Positions 16,314 to 25,394 of a stretch of DNA of 64,000 bases are shown here, piece by piece. This DNA is from a bacterium (GTDB lineage: Bacteria; Sysuimicrobiota; Sysuimicrobiia; Sysuimicrobiales; Humicultoraceae). Within the stretch, counting starts at the first letter, position 1, and the number at the start of each line of letters is the position of its first letter. The translations under genes were made by a program, and so were the position numbers. The notes below the pieces were generated by a model. It did not search any database. It had not been told where the DNA came from and worked only from the letters and a program-made list of their open reading frames with translations. The DNA is taken from contig JAVHLI010000002.1 in assembly GCA_031082185.1 (NCBI GenBank), positions 1 to 64,000 of the forward strand, in the 5' to 3' direction.

Positions 16314-17684
16314 CTACCTCGCCGTGCCGTGGGCATCGGCCAGCGCCTGGTAGACCTCGGCGCTCACGTGGATACCGTCGTAGAAGCGCTCCAAGCTCAG
16401 GTTTTCGTTGGGGCCGTGGTTGCCCTCGTCGGCGTTGGCGTACGGCACGCCTATGTGATCCACTCCCAGCACCGTGGGCCAGACAGCATTGGGCAGGCTG
16501 CCGCCGGAGCACAGGTTTACGAACGGCTCGACTCCCCGCACCGCCCGGATCGCGCCCGCCACAACCGCCACCGCCGGGTGGTCGGGAGCGGTGCGGCTGG
16601 CTTCCATTGCTCCGAAACCACGGGCCAGCACCGCCACCCGGGGATCCACGCGGGCGACGTGCGCTTTCACCTTTTCGAAGATCTCTCCGGTCTTCTGGTC
16701 CACCACCAGCCGAACATCAATGCGGCACTCGGCCTTCGTGGGGATGATGGTCTTGGATCCCGGGCCCACATAGCCGCTCGCGAAGCCGCTGATGTTGAAG
16801 TAGGGCTCCAGCATGATCCGCTTCCAGTAGGTGGGGCCGTCCATGGGCAGGGTATCCAGACCCATCGTGGCGGCGAACGCCTGGGAATCGTACTCCATCC
16901 CGGCCAGGAGCCGCTCCTCCACCAGACCTACCGGTCTCACGTTATCGTAGAACCCCTCGATGAGCACGCGGCCCGCAGGATCCACCATGGTCGAGAGCAG
17001 GTGGGCCAGCATCCAGACAGGGTTGGGTGCTACTCCGCCCTTGTTGCCGGAGTGGTTGTCGCGGTCGGCGCCCTGGGCGATCAGCGTGATCCCCACAATC
17101 CCCCGGTTCCCAAGGGAGATTACCGGGGCTCCCGTAGGATGCAGACCGCCGTCGGAGACGTAGACCAGATCCGCTGCCAATCGCGACCTGTGCTTCCGCA
17201 CGAACTCCGCCAGGCCTCCTGATCCCGACTCCTCCTCTCCCTCGAAAATGAACTTGAGGTTGATCGGAGGACCGCCGGCGGCCTCCAGCCAGGCCTTTGC
17301 CGCCAGCACGTGCGTGATCAACTGCCCCTTGTTGTCGCCTGTGCCCCGACCGTAGAGCCGGCCGTCGCGCACGGTGGGCTCAAACGGCGGGCTGTGCCAC
17401 AGATCCAGCGGCTCGGGCGGCTGCACGTCATAGTGTCCGTAGAGAAGCAGCGTATGGGACTTGGGGTCCCTCGTGATCTCGCCGTAGACAACAGGCTGCG
17501 TCGGCGTTTCGATCACCTCGGATGGAATCCCAAGGTCCTTCATGATCCCTGACAGCAGCCGGGCACACTCCTTGACGCCCACATCCTGCGCGCTGATGCT
17601 GGGCTGGCGGATCAGGGTCTTGAGGATCTCCAGCGACTCATCGCGGTGTTTGTCAATGTAGCGGTGAACACGCTCAGTGGACAT
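16314..17684 (-). CDS. M20-family dipeptidase
   Basis: 456 residues. M20 metallopeptidase with zinc ligands in LLLYGHYDVQPPEP and RGTGDNKGQ (His and Asp), the bridging Glu pair in FEGEEESGS, Asp in VYVSDGG, and a C-terminal His in NHGPNENL. A lid/dimerisation domain is inserted in the middle. Family members split dipeptides or acylated amino acids in the cytoplasm. It is one of three M20 genes in the window and closely resembles the one at 50153-51514. Confidence 0.9.
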   Translation of the reverse strand: MSTERVHRYIDKHRDESLEILKTLIRQPSISAQDVGVKECARLLSGIMKDLGIPSEVIETPTQPVVYGEITRDPKSHTLLLYGHYDVQPPEPLDLWHSPPFEPTVRDGRLYGRGTGDNKGQLITHVLAAKAWLEAAGGPPINLKFIFEGEEESGSGGLAEFVRKHRSRLAADLVYVSDGGLHPTGAPVISLGNRGIVGITLIAQGADRDNHSGNKGGVAPNPVWMLAHLLSTMVDPAGRVLIEGFYDNVRPVGLVEERLLAGMEYDSQAFAATMGLDTLPMDGPTYWKRIMLEPYFNISGFASGYVGPGSKTIIPTKAECRIDVRLVVDQKTGEIFEKVKAHVARVDPRVAVLARGFGAMEASRTAPDHPAVAVVAGAIRAVRGVEPFVNLCSGGSLPNAVWPTVLGVDHIGVPYANADEGNHGPNENLSLERFYDGIHVSAEVYQALADAHGTAR

Positions 17685-17707
17685 GCTCTAGGCCTCCTGG
17701 ATGGAAT

Positions 17708-18040
17708 TCAGGGCTGCGGCAGCAACAAGAGAAGCATCAGGACCGGGGTGCGCGCGTAGAGACTGTGGGGCAACTGCGGTGGCATGTGGATCCATGCGCC
17801 GGAGGATGCATCGAGGTCATCGGCGCCCAGCTTCAGTCGGGCCTCTCCCTGCAGAATGTGGATTATCGCCGCGGTCGAGGCGGTGTGTTCGGAGAGCTCC
17901 TGGCCGGCGGCGAAGGCGAAGAGTATGGCCTTCACCTGCCCGTCTTTGTAGATCGTTCGGCTGAGGATGCTCTCGGCCGGCGCTTCCGCGAGGGCGGCGA
18001 GGTCTGGGACGAGCGTGTAGCTCCGGTTCTCTTCGTTCAT
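17708..18040 (-). CDS. Small cupin-domain protein
   Basis: 110 residues from ATG 18040, behind GGAGG; ATGs at 18058 and 18073 are possible. A single cupin barrel (AGQELSEHTA, HILQGEARLKL, WIHMPPQLPHSLYA) with metal-ligand His residues. Function unknown; cupins of this size often bind a metal and act as redox or stress proteins. It lies 63 bases downstream of feoB, on the same strand. Confidence 0.8.
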   Translation of the reverse strand: MNEENRSYTLVPDLAALAEAPAESILSRTIYKDGQVKAILFAFAAGQELSEHTASTAAIIHILQGEARLKLGADDLDASSGAWIHMPPQLPHSLYARTPVLMLLLLLPQP

Positions 18041-18103
18041 AGTCTCGACCTCCGGCATTCCGGCCTCCCGCATTGTGGTCTTCCGTAACCCGGCCTCCCG
18101 TGG

Positions 18104-20092
18104 CTAGCCGAAGCCCAGAAGGGCCAGTAGCCGCGTGGCCAGTCCTCCAACAACAAGCGCCAGCACGATGGTGAACCCGGAGATCGCGGCGGAGCGCCGC
18201 CAACCAAGAACCTTCGCGAGCACGGCCATCGTCGCGACGCACGGAATGTATATCGTGTTCACCAAAGCGTAGGTGAATACCTGGTTGGGTGTCATGAACG
18301 CCGACAGACTGGACGCGCCGCTGCCATACTGCATCACGGCCAGCGCCACGAGCAACTGCAGCGCGAGTTCCTTGCGCAGAACCGCGAAGATCAGAGTGAG
18401 CCCGGCCACCGCGGGCAGGCCGAGCCAGCCCTCCACGATCGGGGCCAGCGGTCGCTCGGCAAGGCGTATCAGGCCGGTCTCGTACAACGTGCCCAGGACG
18501 AAGCTGCCGACCAGGACAACCGGAACAGCCACGGTGACGAACTCGCGGGACCGCACCCATGCCTTGCGCAGGACGTTGAGCGGGGTCGGCCATCGGAACG
18601 GGAAGACTTCCATGAGAAGATCCGGCGCCCGGCCGGGCAACAGGCGGTTGAGTCCCCAGCCCGAAGCCAGAATGATGACCGCCACGGTCAGGTAGAGGAG
18701 CAGCGCCGCGCGCCATCCGCCCAAGTAGGCCACCGCGCCCATGATCACAGCGGTCCGGGCGCTGCACGGCACAAGGGCCACCAGCGTCCCGCCGATGAGC
18801 CGCTCGCGCTCGGTGCGCAGAACCCGTAGCCCCAAAATCGCCGGCACACTGCATCCGGCGCCGGCCACCAGCGGGATCGCCGCCCTGCCGTTGAGCCCGA
18901 GCCCGCCCATCAGCCGGTCGGTCAGCACCGCGGCCACGTTGAGGTAGCCACTGTCCTCCAGGACCGAAAGCAGCAGATAGAATGTGAGCACATACGGTAT
19001 GCCCACGCTGATCACCGCGAGCAGACCGGCGTCCAGGCCCCACTTCATGATTCGCGTGAGGACCCCGTCACCAAACGCCCACACGGACACAGCGGCAATG
19101 ACGGGCGAAGCCGTACGCGCCCACAGGGCCTCGACCAGGCCGGCCAACAAACTGCCACCCCAGAAGAGGCCCGCGAACGTCGCGCCCATCACCGCAAGGA
19201 GTAAGGGCACACCGGTTGATGGTCGCGTTGCCAGGCGCCAGAGGCGCAGGCGCTGCGCCTCTCCGGGGTGCAGCGTCACCTCTCGCGCGATGCGGTCGGC
19301 CTCCAGGTGCCGGTCCCGCGCAATCGTCAGCGGCAGCGACTCCTCGCCCCGCTCGGAAACCTGCCGGGCGACAGCCCGGGCCTCGGCCGCTGCTTCCGGG
19401 TTGGCCATGCCCGCTGGCAACCCCTCCAGGGTGCCCTCCTCCAGAAGCAACAGCGCGCGACCCCGCGCAGGCACATCGTGATCGTCCAGGAGAGCCGCTA
19501 CCCGCGCGGCCATCCCCTCGACCTCCGTGCTGTACCTGCACCTGCTCTCCGTCGGTTGTCCGACCAGGCCCAGTGCCTCGGTCATCAACTCGGCAGTCCC
19601 GCGGCGTCGCGTGGCGATGGTGGGCACCACAGGTACCCCCAGCAGAGCGCCGAGACGCCCTGCGTCGATGTGAATCCCGCGCCGCGCGGCCTCGTCCGTG
19701 AGGTTCAGAGCGACCACAACCCGGAACCCAAGGTCCAACAGCTGCAGGACCAGGTAGAGGTTGCGCGCCAGGTTGGTGGCGTCCAGGATCGCGGCAACGG
19801 CGTCGGGACGCTCCTCTAGGAGGGCGTGCCGCGCGGCCTGCTGGTCCTCGGTATGGCCCGAAAGCGCGTAGGTTCCCGGCAGGTCCAGAATGGTGACCCG
19901 GCTGCCGTTCACCCGCGCCGTCGCGACCGACACCTCGACGGTCGTTCCCGGGTAGTTCGCGGTGACCGCACCCAGGCCGGTCAGTGAGTTGAAGACCGTG
20001 GACTTCCCAACATTGGGATTGCCGGCAAGGGCAACCTGTGGATCCCCGGAAATCGGGTCGCGCGGCTGAGCGTCGTGGCAGCCTATGGGCAC
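18104..20092 (-). CDS. feoB: Ferrous iron transporter FeoB
   Basis: 662 residues. N-terminal GTPase with G1 GNPNVGKST, G3 DLPGTY and G4 NLTD, a GDI-like spacer, then a C-terminal membrane domain with two Gate segments and about eight helices. It moves Fe(II) into the cytoplasm. The length fits the shorter bacterial forms. The start overlaps feoA by 10 bases, so the two are co-translated. Confidence 0.95.
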   Translation of the reverse strand: MPIGCHDAQPRDPISGDPQVALAGNPNVGKSTVFNSLTGLGAVTANYPGTTVEVSVATARVNGSRVTILDLPGTYALSGHTEDQQAARHALLEERPDAVAAILDATNLARNLYLVLQLLDLGFRVVVALNLTDEAARRGIHIDAGRLGALLGVPVVPTIATRRRGTAELMTEALGLVGQPTESRCRYSTEVEGMAARVAALLDDHDVPARGRALLLLEEGTLEGLPAGMANPEAAAEARAVARQVSERGEESLPLTIARDRHLEADRIAREVTLHPGEAQRLRLWRLATRPSTGVPLLLAVMGATFAGLFWGGSLLAGLVEALWARTASPVIAAVSVWAFGDGVLTRIMKWGLDAGLLAVISVGIPYVLTFYLLLSVLEDSGYLNVAAVLTDRLMGGLGLNGRAAIPLVAGAGCSVPAILGLRVLRTERERLIGGTLVALVPCSARTAVIMGAVAYLGGWRAALLLYLTVAVIILASGWGLNRLLPGRAPDLLMEVFPFRWPTPLNVLRKAWVRSREFVTVAVPVVLVGSFVLGTLYETGLIRLAERPLAPIVEGWLGLPAVAGLTLIFAVLRKELALQLLVALAVMQYGSGASSLSAFMTPNQVFTYALVNTIYIPCVATMAVLAKVLGWRRSAAISGFTIVLALVVGGLATRLLALLGFG

Positions 20093-20325
20093 GGCACCAA
20101 ACTCTCAACGGCCAGGCGGGCGGCCAGGCTACGCCCCAGGGCAAAGATGCCTCCGGTTCCCTTCACCAGGAGGGGTCCACCGCCCCCGACCGATTCCAGA
20201 ACCGTCACCACCTCGCCGGGCAACAGCCGCATGGCCGCGAGTTCCCGCGCCAGGCCGACTTCCATGGCCGGAATCTGACCTAGACGGGCGGTCTCACCAG
20301 GCCGTAACGCTGAGAGCGATCGCAT
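20083..20325 (-). CDS. feoA: Ferrous iron transport protein FeoA
   Basis: 80 residues from ATG 20325, chosen for the GGAGG five bases ahead; an extension to 20343 would add six residues. SH3-like FeoA domain (LRPGETARLGQI, MRLLPGEVVTVLE, GGPLLVKGTG). It helps FeoB at the membrane. First gene of the feoAB operon, behind an iron-box-like dyad. Confidence 0.9.
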   Translation of the reverse strand: MRSLSALRPGETARLGQIPAMEVGLARELAAMRLLPGEVVTVLESVGGGGPLLVKGTGGIFALGRSLAARLAVESLVPCP

Positions 20326-20354
20326 CGTCGCCTCCAGACACATCCTGGATTCTT

Positions 20355-20383
20355 AGGGTACCTGAAATATCGTCTTTAGGCAA
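20355..20383 (-). promoter_or_regulatory. feoAB promoter
   Basis: Minus-strand TTGCCT (20378-20383) and TACCCT (20355-20360) with a 17-base spacer, 30 bases upstream of the feoA ATG. The -35 lies inside the dyad at 20372-20393. Confidence 0.55.
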
Positions 20384-20393
20384 GCCAAAAGAC
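20372..20393. promoter_or_regulatory. 22-bp dyad, candidate iron-responsive operator
   Basis: The half-sites GTCTTTAGGCA and AGCCAAAAGAC are inverted repeats matching at 9 of 11 positions. The core TTTAGGC-AA-GCCAAAA resembles DtxR/IdeR-type boxes (which contain TTAGG). It covers the feoA -35 and lies between the divergent DUF885 gene and feoA. No DtxR or Fur gene is in the window. Confidence 0.5.
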
Positions 20394-20426
20394 GCCGAGG
20401 AGGGATCGTCCTCTCTCCGGAAGAAG

Positions 20427-22082
20427 ATGGCCTCAGCCATGACACCGGATGCAGAGTTTGAGCGCGTTGCGCAAGGATTCCTGACCGACTACTTCGAGTT
20501 CTACCCCACCACCGGAGCCGGCCTGGGGCTGCATGCCTACGACGGGAGGGCCGGCGACTACTCCAGGCCCGCGATCGATGCCTGGCTGCGCACCATGGGC
20601 AGTTGGGAGCGGAGGTTGTCCGATCTGCCGCCCGGAAGCCTAGGCAGCCAGGCTGCCCACGATGCGGCCCTGATCGCCCAAGCGATCGCCCAGGAACGGC
20701 TGCGGTTCCAGGTTCTCCGCGACCACCAGAGGAACCCCGTCCTGTGGAGCTTCCCCCTGGACGTTACCACCTACCTGAAGCGCAACTACGCGCCGCTGCC
20801 TGAACGGCTACGATTGCTCACCAACCACCTCGAGGAAATACCGCGCTTCCTGGAGGAGGCGCGGGAGCACCTGAGTGAGCCGCTGGCCTTGCCCGTCGTC
20901 GAGACCGCGCTCGAGATCTACGGCGGATACCGGGCGTTCTACGCCGACGATCTGGCGCGCGCAGCCGCGGGAAGGGCCGGCACACCGCTGCACGACCGGT
21001 TCGAGATGGCCCGTACCGCGGCGTCGGCCGCCCTCGGGAGCTTTGAGGCGTTTCTCGCCGAGGCGAAACATCGCGCCACCGGGGAGTTCGCAATAGGAGA
21101 GGCGGGCTTCGCGGCGATGCTGCGCAGCGGCGAGATGGTGGAGGCGCCTCTCGACCGCCTGGTTGCCCTGGGTGAGGCCGAGCTGGACCGACTGACCGAA
21201 GAGGTGCGGGAGGCGGCCGGCCGCGTGGCTCCCGGCGCGCACCCGCGCGAGGTCATGGCTACGATGGCCGGGGAGCATCCTGCCGAAGAGGCGCTGATCC
21301 CCGAGACCCGGGCAATGCTGGAGGATCTCCGGCGCTTCCTGATCGAGGAGGAGATCGTGACGGTGCCAGGCGACGTGCGGCCTCTGGTCGAGGAGACACC
21401 ACCGTTTGCGCGCTGGGCCTTTGCCATGATGGACTCCGCTGGGCCGTTCGAGGAGGCCGCCACCGAGTCTTACTACTATGTCACTCCCCCGGAGCCGGGC
21501 TGGCCCAAGGAACAGCGTGAGGAGTGGCTGACGAAGTTCGACTATGCCACGCTCAAAGACGTCAGCATCCACGAGGCCTACCCCGGCCACTTCGTCCACT
21601 TCCTCCACATCAGGCGCGCGCCCTCGATGGCCGCCAAGGTACTGACCTCATACTCATTTGTGGAGGGATGGGCGCACTACTGCGAGGAGATGATGCTCGA
21701 TGCCGGTGTGGACCGGAGTCCCAAGTTCCACCTGGCCCAGCTCGCCGAAGCCCTGGTGCGGCAGGTCAGGTATCTTGCCGCGATCAGGATGCACGCCGGA
21801 GAGATGACGGTGGACCAGGCCACCGGGCTGTTCGTGGACCGCGCCTACATGGAACCGCTTACCGCCGGCCGGGAGGCCGTGCGCGGCACCTTCGATCCCG
21901 GATACCTCAACTACACCCTAGGCAAGTTCCTTATCCGGAGGCTGCGGGATGACTACAGGGCCGAGCGCGGGGCGGCCTTCTCGCTGCGGGAGTTCCACGA
22001 CCGGCTGATCGGGCTTGGCGCGCCGCCGGTTCCACTGGCGCGCCGGGCGATGCTGGCGCGGGACTCCGGGACAATCCTCTAG
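20427..22082 (+). CDS. DUF885 family protein (metallopeptidase-like)
   Basis: 551 residues from ATG 20427 (weak GGAAGAAG SD); the frame is open further upstream but has no homologous sequence. The DUF885 signature is visible: IHEAYPGH (HE...GH zinc motif) around residue 380 and EGWAHYCEEM about 30 residues later. The family is annotated as bacterial zinc carboxypeptidase-like proteins of mostly unknown substrate. It is divergent from feoA and ends 4 bases inside the rdgB gene. Confidence 0.85.
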   Translation: MASAMTPDAEFERVAQGFLTDYFEFYPTTGAGLGLHAYDGRAGDYSRPAIDAWLRTMGSWERRLSDLPPGSLGSQAAHDAALIAQAIAQERLRFQVLRDHQRNPVLWSFPLDVTTYLKRNYAPLPERLRLLTNHLEEIPRFLEEAREHLSEPLALPVVETALEIYGGYRAFYADDLARAAAGRAGTPLHDRFEMARTAASAALGSFEAFLAEAKHRATGEFAIGEAGFAAMLRSGEMVEAPLDRLVALGEAELDRLTEEVREAAGRVAPGAHPREVMATMAGEHPAEEALIPETRAMLEDLRRFLIEEEIVTVPGDVRPLVEETPPFARWAFAMMDSAGPFEEAATESYYYVTPPEPGWPKEQREEWLTKFDYATLKDVSIHEAYPGHFVHFLHIRRAPSMAAKVLTSYSFVEGWAHYCEEMMLDAGVDRSPKFHLAQLAEALVRQVRYLAAIRMHAGEMTVDQATGLFVDRAYMEPLTAGREAVRGTFDPGYLNYTLGKFLIRRLRDDYRAERGAAFSLREFHDRLIGLGAPPVPLARRAMLARDSGTIL

Positions 22083-22687
22083 GAGCCCTCTCCGTTGCCA
22101 ACCAGGGACGCCATGTAGTCGCGCGCGGCCCAAAGCGCACGCGAGCGATGGCTGACCGCGTTCTTGGAATCCGCCGGAAGCTCTCCCATGGTGCAGCCGT
22201 ACTCCCGCACGAAGAAGATGGCGTCGTATCCGAACCCGCCGGTGCCTCGGGGGGCGTCGGCGATCAGGCCTTCACAGGCCCCCTCGAAGGTACGGACGGC
22301 GCCGTCTGGGGTGGCCACGGCCACTACCGCCCGAAACCGCGCGGTGCGGCGCTCCTCATCTACGCCGCGCATGCGCTCCAGAACCCAGGCGTTCCGGTCG
22401 TCCGCGGTGGCGTGCGGTCCAAGAAAGGTCGCAGAGTGGACCCCGGGCGCGCCGCCCAGCGCGTCCACCTCAAGACCCGAGTCGTCGGCCAGGGCAATCC
22501 GGCCGGTGAGCCGGGCCACGAGAGTCGCCTTCGATGTCGCGTTGGCCTCAAAGGTATCGCCGGTCTCAGGTAGCTCGGGCACGTCGGCGAAGTCCGCAAC
22601 CGTCATCACGCGTACCGGGAGCCAGGAGAGCAGCGCGGTCAGCTCCCGGGCCTTTCCACGGTTGCGCGTGGCCAGCACGATCTCCAC
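22079..22687 (-). CDS. rdgB: XTP/dITP diphosphatase (RdgB/HAM1)
   Basis: 202 residues. Nucleotide-binding start TRNRGKARE, FEANATSKA, the catalytic LADDSGLEVDAL, and C-terminal GFGYDAIF plus SHRSRAL. It removes non-canonical purine triphosphates. It follows RNase PH in the same direction, a very common pairing, with a 2-base gap. Confidence 0.95.
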   Translation of the reverse strand: MEIVLATRNRGKARELTALLSWLPVRVMTVADFADVPELPETGDTFEANATSKATLVARLTGRIALADDSGLEVDALGGAPGVHSATFLGPHATADDRNAWVLERMRGVDEERRTARFRAVVAVATPDGAVRTFEGACEGLIADAPRGTGGFGYDAIFFVREYGCTMGELPADSKNAVSHRSRALWAARDYMASLVGNGEGS

Positions 22688-22689
22688 TG

Positions 22690-23424
22690 TCAGCGCGGCC
22701 GCCCCGCAAGAACGTCGCCAAGCGAGGCCTTCTGCGCCGCGATCAGCGTGCGTATCCCCTGTTCCCCCAGCGCCAGCATCGCCAGGAGCTCCCCCCGGCT
22801 GTAGGGCAGACCCTCGGCCGTCCCCTGCACCTCAACCATGTGGCCCGAGTCGGTCATTACCAGGTTGAGATCCACCCGGGCGCGCGAGTCCTCGGCATAG
22901 GCCAGGTCCAGCCGTGTCTCGTTCTCCACGATGCCCACGCTCGTGGCCGCCACGAGCTCGCGCAACGGCCACCAGCCCAGCGCGCCACTGCGCCGCAGCA
23001 CGGCCAGCGCATCCACCAGCGCCACCATGGCGCCGGTAATGGCCGCGGTCCGTGTGCCGCCGTCGGCCTGGATCACGTCACAGTCCACCGTAATCGTCCG
23101 ATCCCCCAGCTTCTGTAGCTCCACGGCTGAACGCAGCGATCTCCCGATCAGCCGCTGGATCTCCTGCGTCCTCCCACCCTGCCGACCTGGGTCACGCGGG
23201 GTCCTTTCGTGCGTCGAGCGGGGCAGCATCCCGTACTCGGCGGTGATCCAACCCTGACCCGCGCCGCGCAACCACGGCGGCAGGCGCTCTTCAACGGTGG
23301 CGGTGCACACGACGCGCGTCTGACCAAGCGTGATGAGCACCGATCCCTCGGCGTGGGGGATGAAGTTCCGCACTATCTCAACCGGCCGCAACTCATCTGC
23401 GGCGCGACCATCAGCTCGCGGCAT
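22690..23424 (-). CDS. rph: Ribonuclease PH
   Basis: 244 residues, the normal length. RNase PH pattern: [52 protein letters not shown]. Phosphorolytic 3' end trimming of tRNA and other RNAs. Operon with rdgB. Confidence 0.96.
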   Translation of the reverse strand: MPRADGRAADELRPVEIVRNFIPHAEGSVLITLGQTRVVCTATVEERLPPWLRGAGQGWITAEYGMLPRSTHERTPRDPGRQGGRTQEIQRLIGRSLRSAVELQKLGDRTITVDCDVIQADGGTRTAAITGAMVALVDALAVLRRSGALGWWPLRELVAATSVGIVENETRLDLAYAEDSRARVDLNLVMTDSGHMVEVQGTAEGLPYSRGELLAMLALGEQGIRTLIAAQKASLGDVLAGRPR

Positions 23425-23448
23425 GGATCGCTCCTTTGGGTTTCCCGG

Positions 23449-25242
23449 TCAGGTCGCCGGTACAGGGTAGATTAGCAGAAAACGGTGCACGGCACGCGCG
23501 ACCGCCTCGGCGAGGCGCTGCCGGAACGCGGCGGCACGCAGCCTGGCCTCCTCGTCAACATTGGACAGGTACGCAACCTCAACCAGCACCGCGGGGACAT
23601 CATTCTCGCGCAGCACCTGGAAGTTGGCCGTGCGCACACCGCGGTTGACCAGTCCCGAAACCCGTCCCAGCTCCTCCTGCATCATCTGCGCCAGCACCAG
23701 GCTCTGGGGGGTCAGATAGTATGTCTCGGATCCGTTGGCTGCCGGGCGGGTCGAGGCGTTGGCGTGAATGCTCACGAACGCGGTCGCTCCCTGGGCCCGC
23801 GCCAGTCGGGACCGGTCGGCCAGCTCAACGAATGTGTCGGTCTCGCGTGTCATTATCACGCGCACCCCGCCGCGCACCAGCAGCTCGCGGACGCGCTGCG
23901 CAATGTCGAGCACCACTTCCTTCTCGTACAGGCCGGTGGGGCCGATCGCCCCTGGATCACGGCCGCCATGCCCGGCGTCAATGGCCACGACATGCGCGCG
24001 CAACGCCGGCTCGAGGATCTCCACGACGAGCACGCTGCCGTCGGCGGCGCCGGAGGTCACGGTGTAGGCCGTCTTACGCCGGAGTTCCACGACCACACGG
24101 GTGACATTCGGATCCACCTGAAACTGCGCGGCCCGGACCTCTGTCACGACGGGGCCGGCCACGGGGATCTCCTGCTTGACCGGCACGAACACGGCGCCTG
24201 AGATGTCAATCACCAGGCGGTCCGGCTCCAGGAACTCCCGCACGGCGTACTCCAGCGGCATGGTCCCCTCTATGAATACGCGAAACCGTCCGGCCGCCTG
24301 CTCAACGCGCACCTGCAGCACCCGTGGGATGCCGTCGTCCGGCAGCGGCTCAGGCGGCAGCAGGACCAGCGGCTCCGGCTGCTCGGGCAGCGCTACGGGT
24401 GCCGAAGCAGGGGCGGGCGGGGGAGCGGCGGCCGGCGGAGGAACCGGAACCGTGGCAGGCGGGGGAGCGGCGGCCGGCGGAGGAACCGGCACCTGCACCG
24501 CCGGCGCCTGTCCGCGCGGCCGTACCTCTATCGCAAACTCGAACGAGTCCGCGGCGGCAACCGTCCGCGCCACGACCTGCTCGCGCAGGTCGAAGACGAC
24601 GCGCGTGATGTACGGTTTGATCTGGAACTGCGCGGCGCGGACGCGCACCACGCCCGCCTCTCCCACCAGTAGGTCCTGGTCCGGCGGCCTGAACGCGCCG
24701 CCGTGCAGGTCCACAACCAGGCGGTCCGGTTCCTGGAGCGTACGCATCTGTGGCTGCAGCGGGCCGGTGGCGTCCAGGACCACCCTGATGGCCCCGCCGC
24801 CTCGCCTGATGGCGATCGCCATGATCTGGGAGGCGACGTGTAGGGTGCGCTCGGCCTCGTCAAACCGGACCCACGCGCCGAGAGCCGTGAAGGCGAACTG
24901 CGCCGGTACGAACGGGTGTCCTCCGACGAGCGCAGGAGCGACCGGCAATGGCCTGGCCTGACCATCCACGAGCGCCACCGCTTCACCGATCCGCATCTGA
25001 ACCGTGCGGCCGGTGCGGTTGGTGATCAGTACCGTCCGTTCCGCGGGCAGCCAGACCGCCGCGGCCCCAAAGGCCTCAAATGCGCGCGTCGCCGGGATCA
25101 TCACCTGACCGGCCTGCATCACAGCAGGCGCGGCCAGCGAAACCGGCGACCCGTTAACAACTACCCTTATTGCGGACTGCCCCACTGCGGGCGACGCCGC
25201 AGCCAGGACAGCCACCAGAATCAGAAGCGCGCTCACGCGCAT
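23449..25242 (-). CDS. N-acetylmuramoyl-L-alanine amidase with two AMIN domains
   Basis: 597 residues from ATG 25242; a frame extension to 25428 has no homologous sequence. Order: signal peptide (MRVSALLILVAVLAAASPA), a copper-amine-oxidase-N-like domain (residues ~25-130), first AMIN domain (~140-230), a Pro/Ala-rich linker with a repeat, second AMIN domain (~310-400), then Amidase_3 (~410-597). Zinc ligands are seen in AIDAGHGGRD, YEKEVVLD and SIHANAS, and the catalytic Glu in LVEVAYLSN. It cleaves peptidoglycan stem peptides during cell separation; AMIN domains target it to the wall or envelope. Operon with rph and rdgB. Confidence 0.92.
   Translation of the reverse strand: MRVSALLILVAVLAAASPAVGQSAIRVVVNGSPVSLAAPAVMQAGQVMIPATRAFEAFGAAAVWLPAERTVLITNRTGRTVQMRIGEAVALVDGQARPLPVAPALVGGHPFVPAQFAFTALGAWVRFDEAERTLHVASQIMAIAIRRGGGAIRVVLDATGPLQPQMRTLQEPDRLVVDLHGGAFRPPDQDLLVGEAGVVRVRAAQFQIKPYITRVVFDLREQVVARTVAAADSFEFAIEVRPRGQAPAVQVPVPPPAAAPPPATVPVPPPAAAPPPAPASAPVALPEQPEPLVLLPPEPLPDDGIPRVLQVRVEQAAGRFRVFIEGTMPLEYAVREFLEPDRLVIDISGAVFVPVKQEIPVAGPVVTEVRAAQFQVDPNVTRVVVELRRKTAYTVTSGAADGSVLVVEILEPALRAHVVAIDAGHGGRDPGAIGPTGLYEKEVVLDIAQRVRELLVRGGVRVIMTRETDTFVELADRSRLARAQGATAFVSIHANASTRPAANGSETYYLTPQSLVLAQMMQEELGRVSGLVNRGVRTANFQVLRENDVPAVLVEVAYLSNVDEEARLRAAAFRQRLAEAVARAVHRFLLIYPVPAT
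24418..24489 (-). repeat. 30-bp tandem direct repeat in amidase linker
   Basis: Two identical 30-bp copies (24418-24447 and 24460-24489, period 42) encode the repeated Pro-Val-Pro-Pro-Pro-Ala-Ala-Ala-type linker between the two AMIN domains. It could vary in copy number by slippage. Confidence 0.75.
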
Positions 25243-25394
25243 GCAGCACCGTGTTGAGTGCGCCGACCACCCTCCCCTATGCGTTCCTGCCCTCCGGCCT
25301 CTCCCGTAAGACCTTCTTTTTCGTCGCCGGCAGGGGAACTCCTGCCCGAGTGGTGAATGCTCCTGGGCCGAGATTCTCGCAACAGGAGGCTCCC

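Noticed and set aside
20085-20426. N-terminal extension of the DUF885 gene
   Set aside because: No homologous sequence there and it runs through feoA in antisense; start set at ATG 20427.
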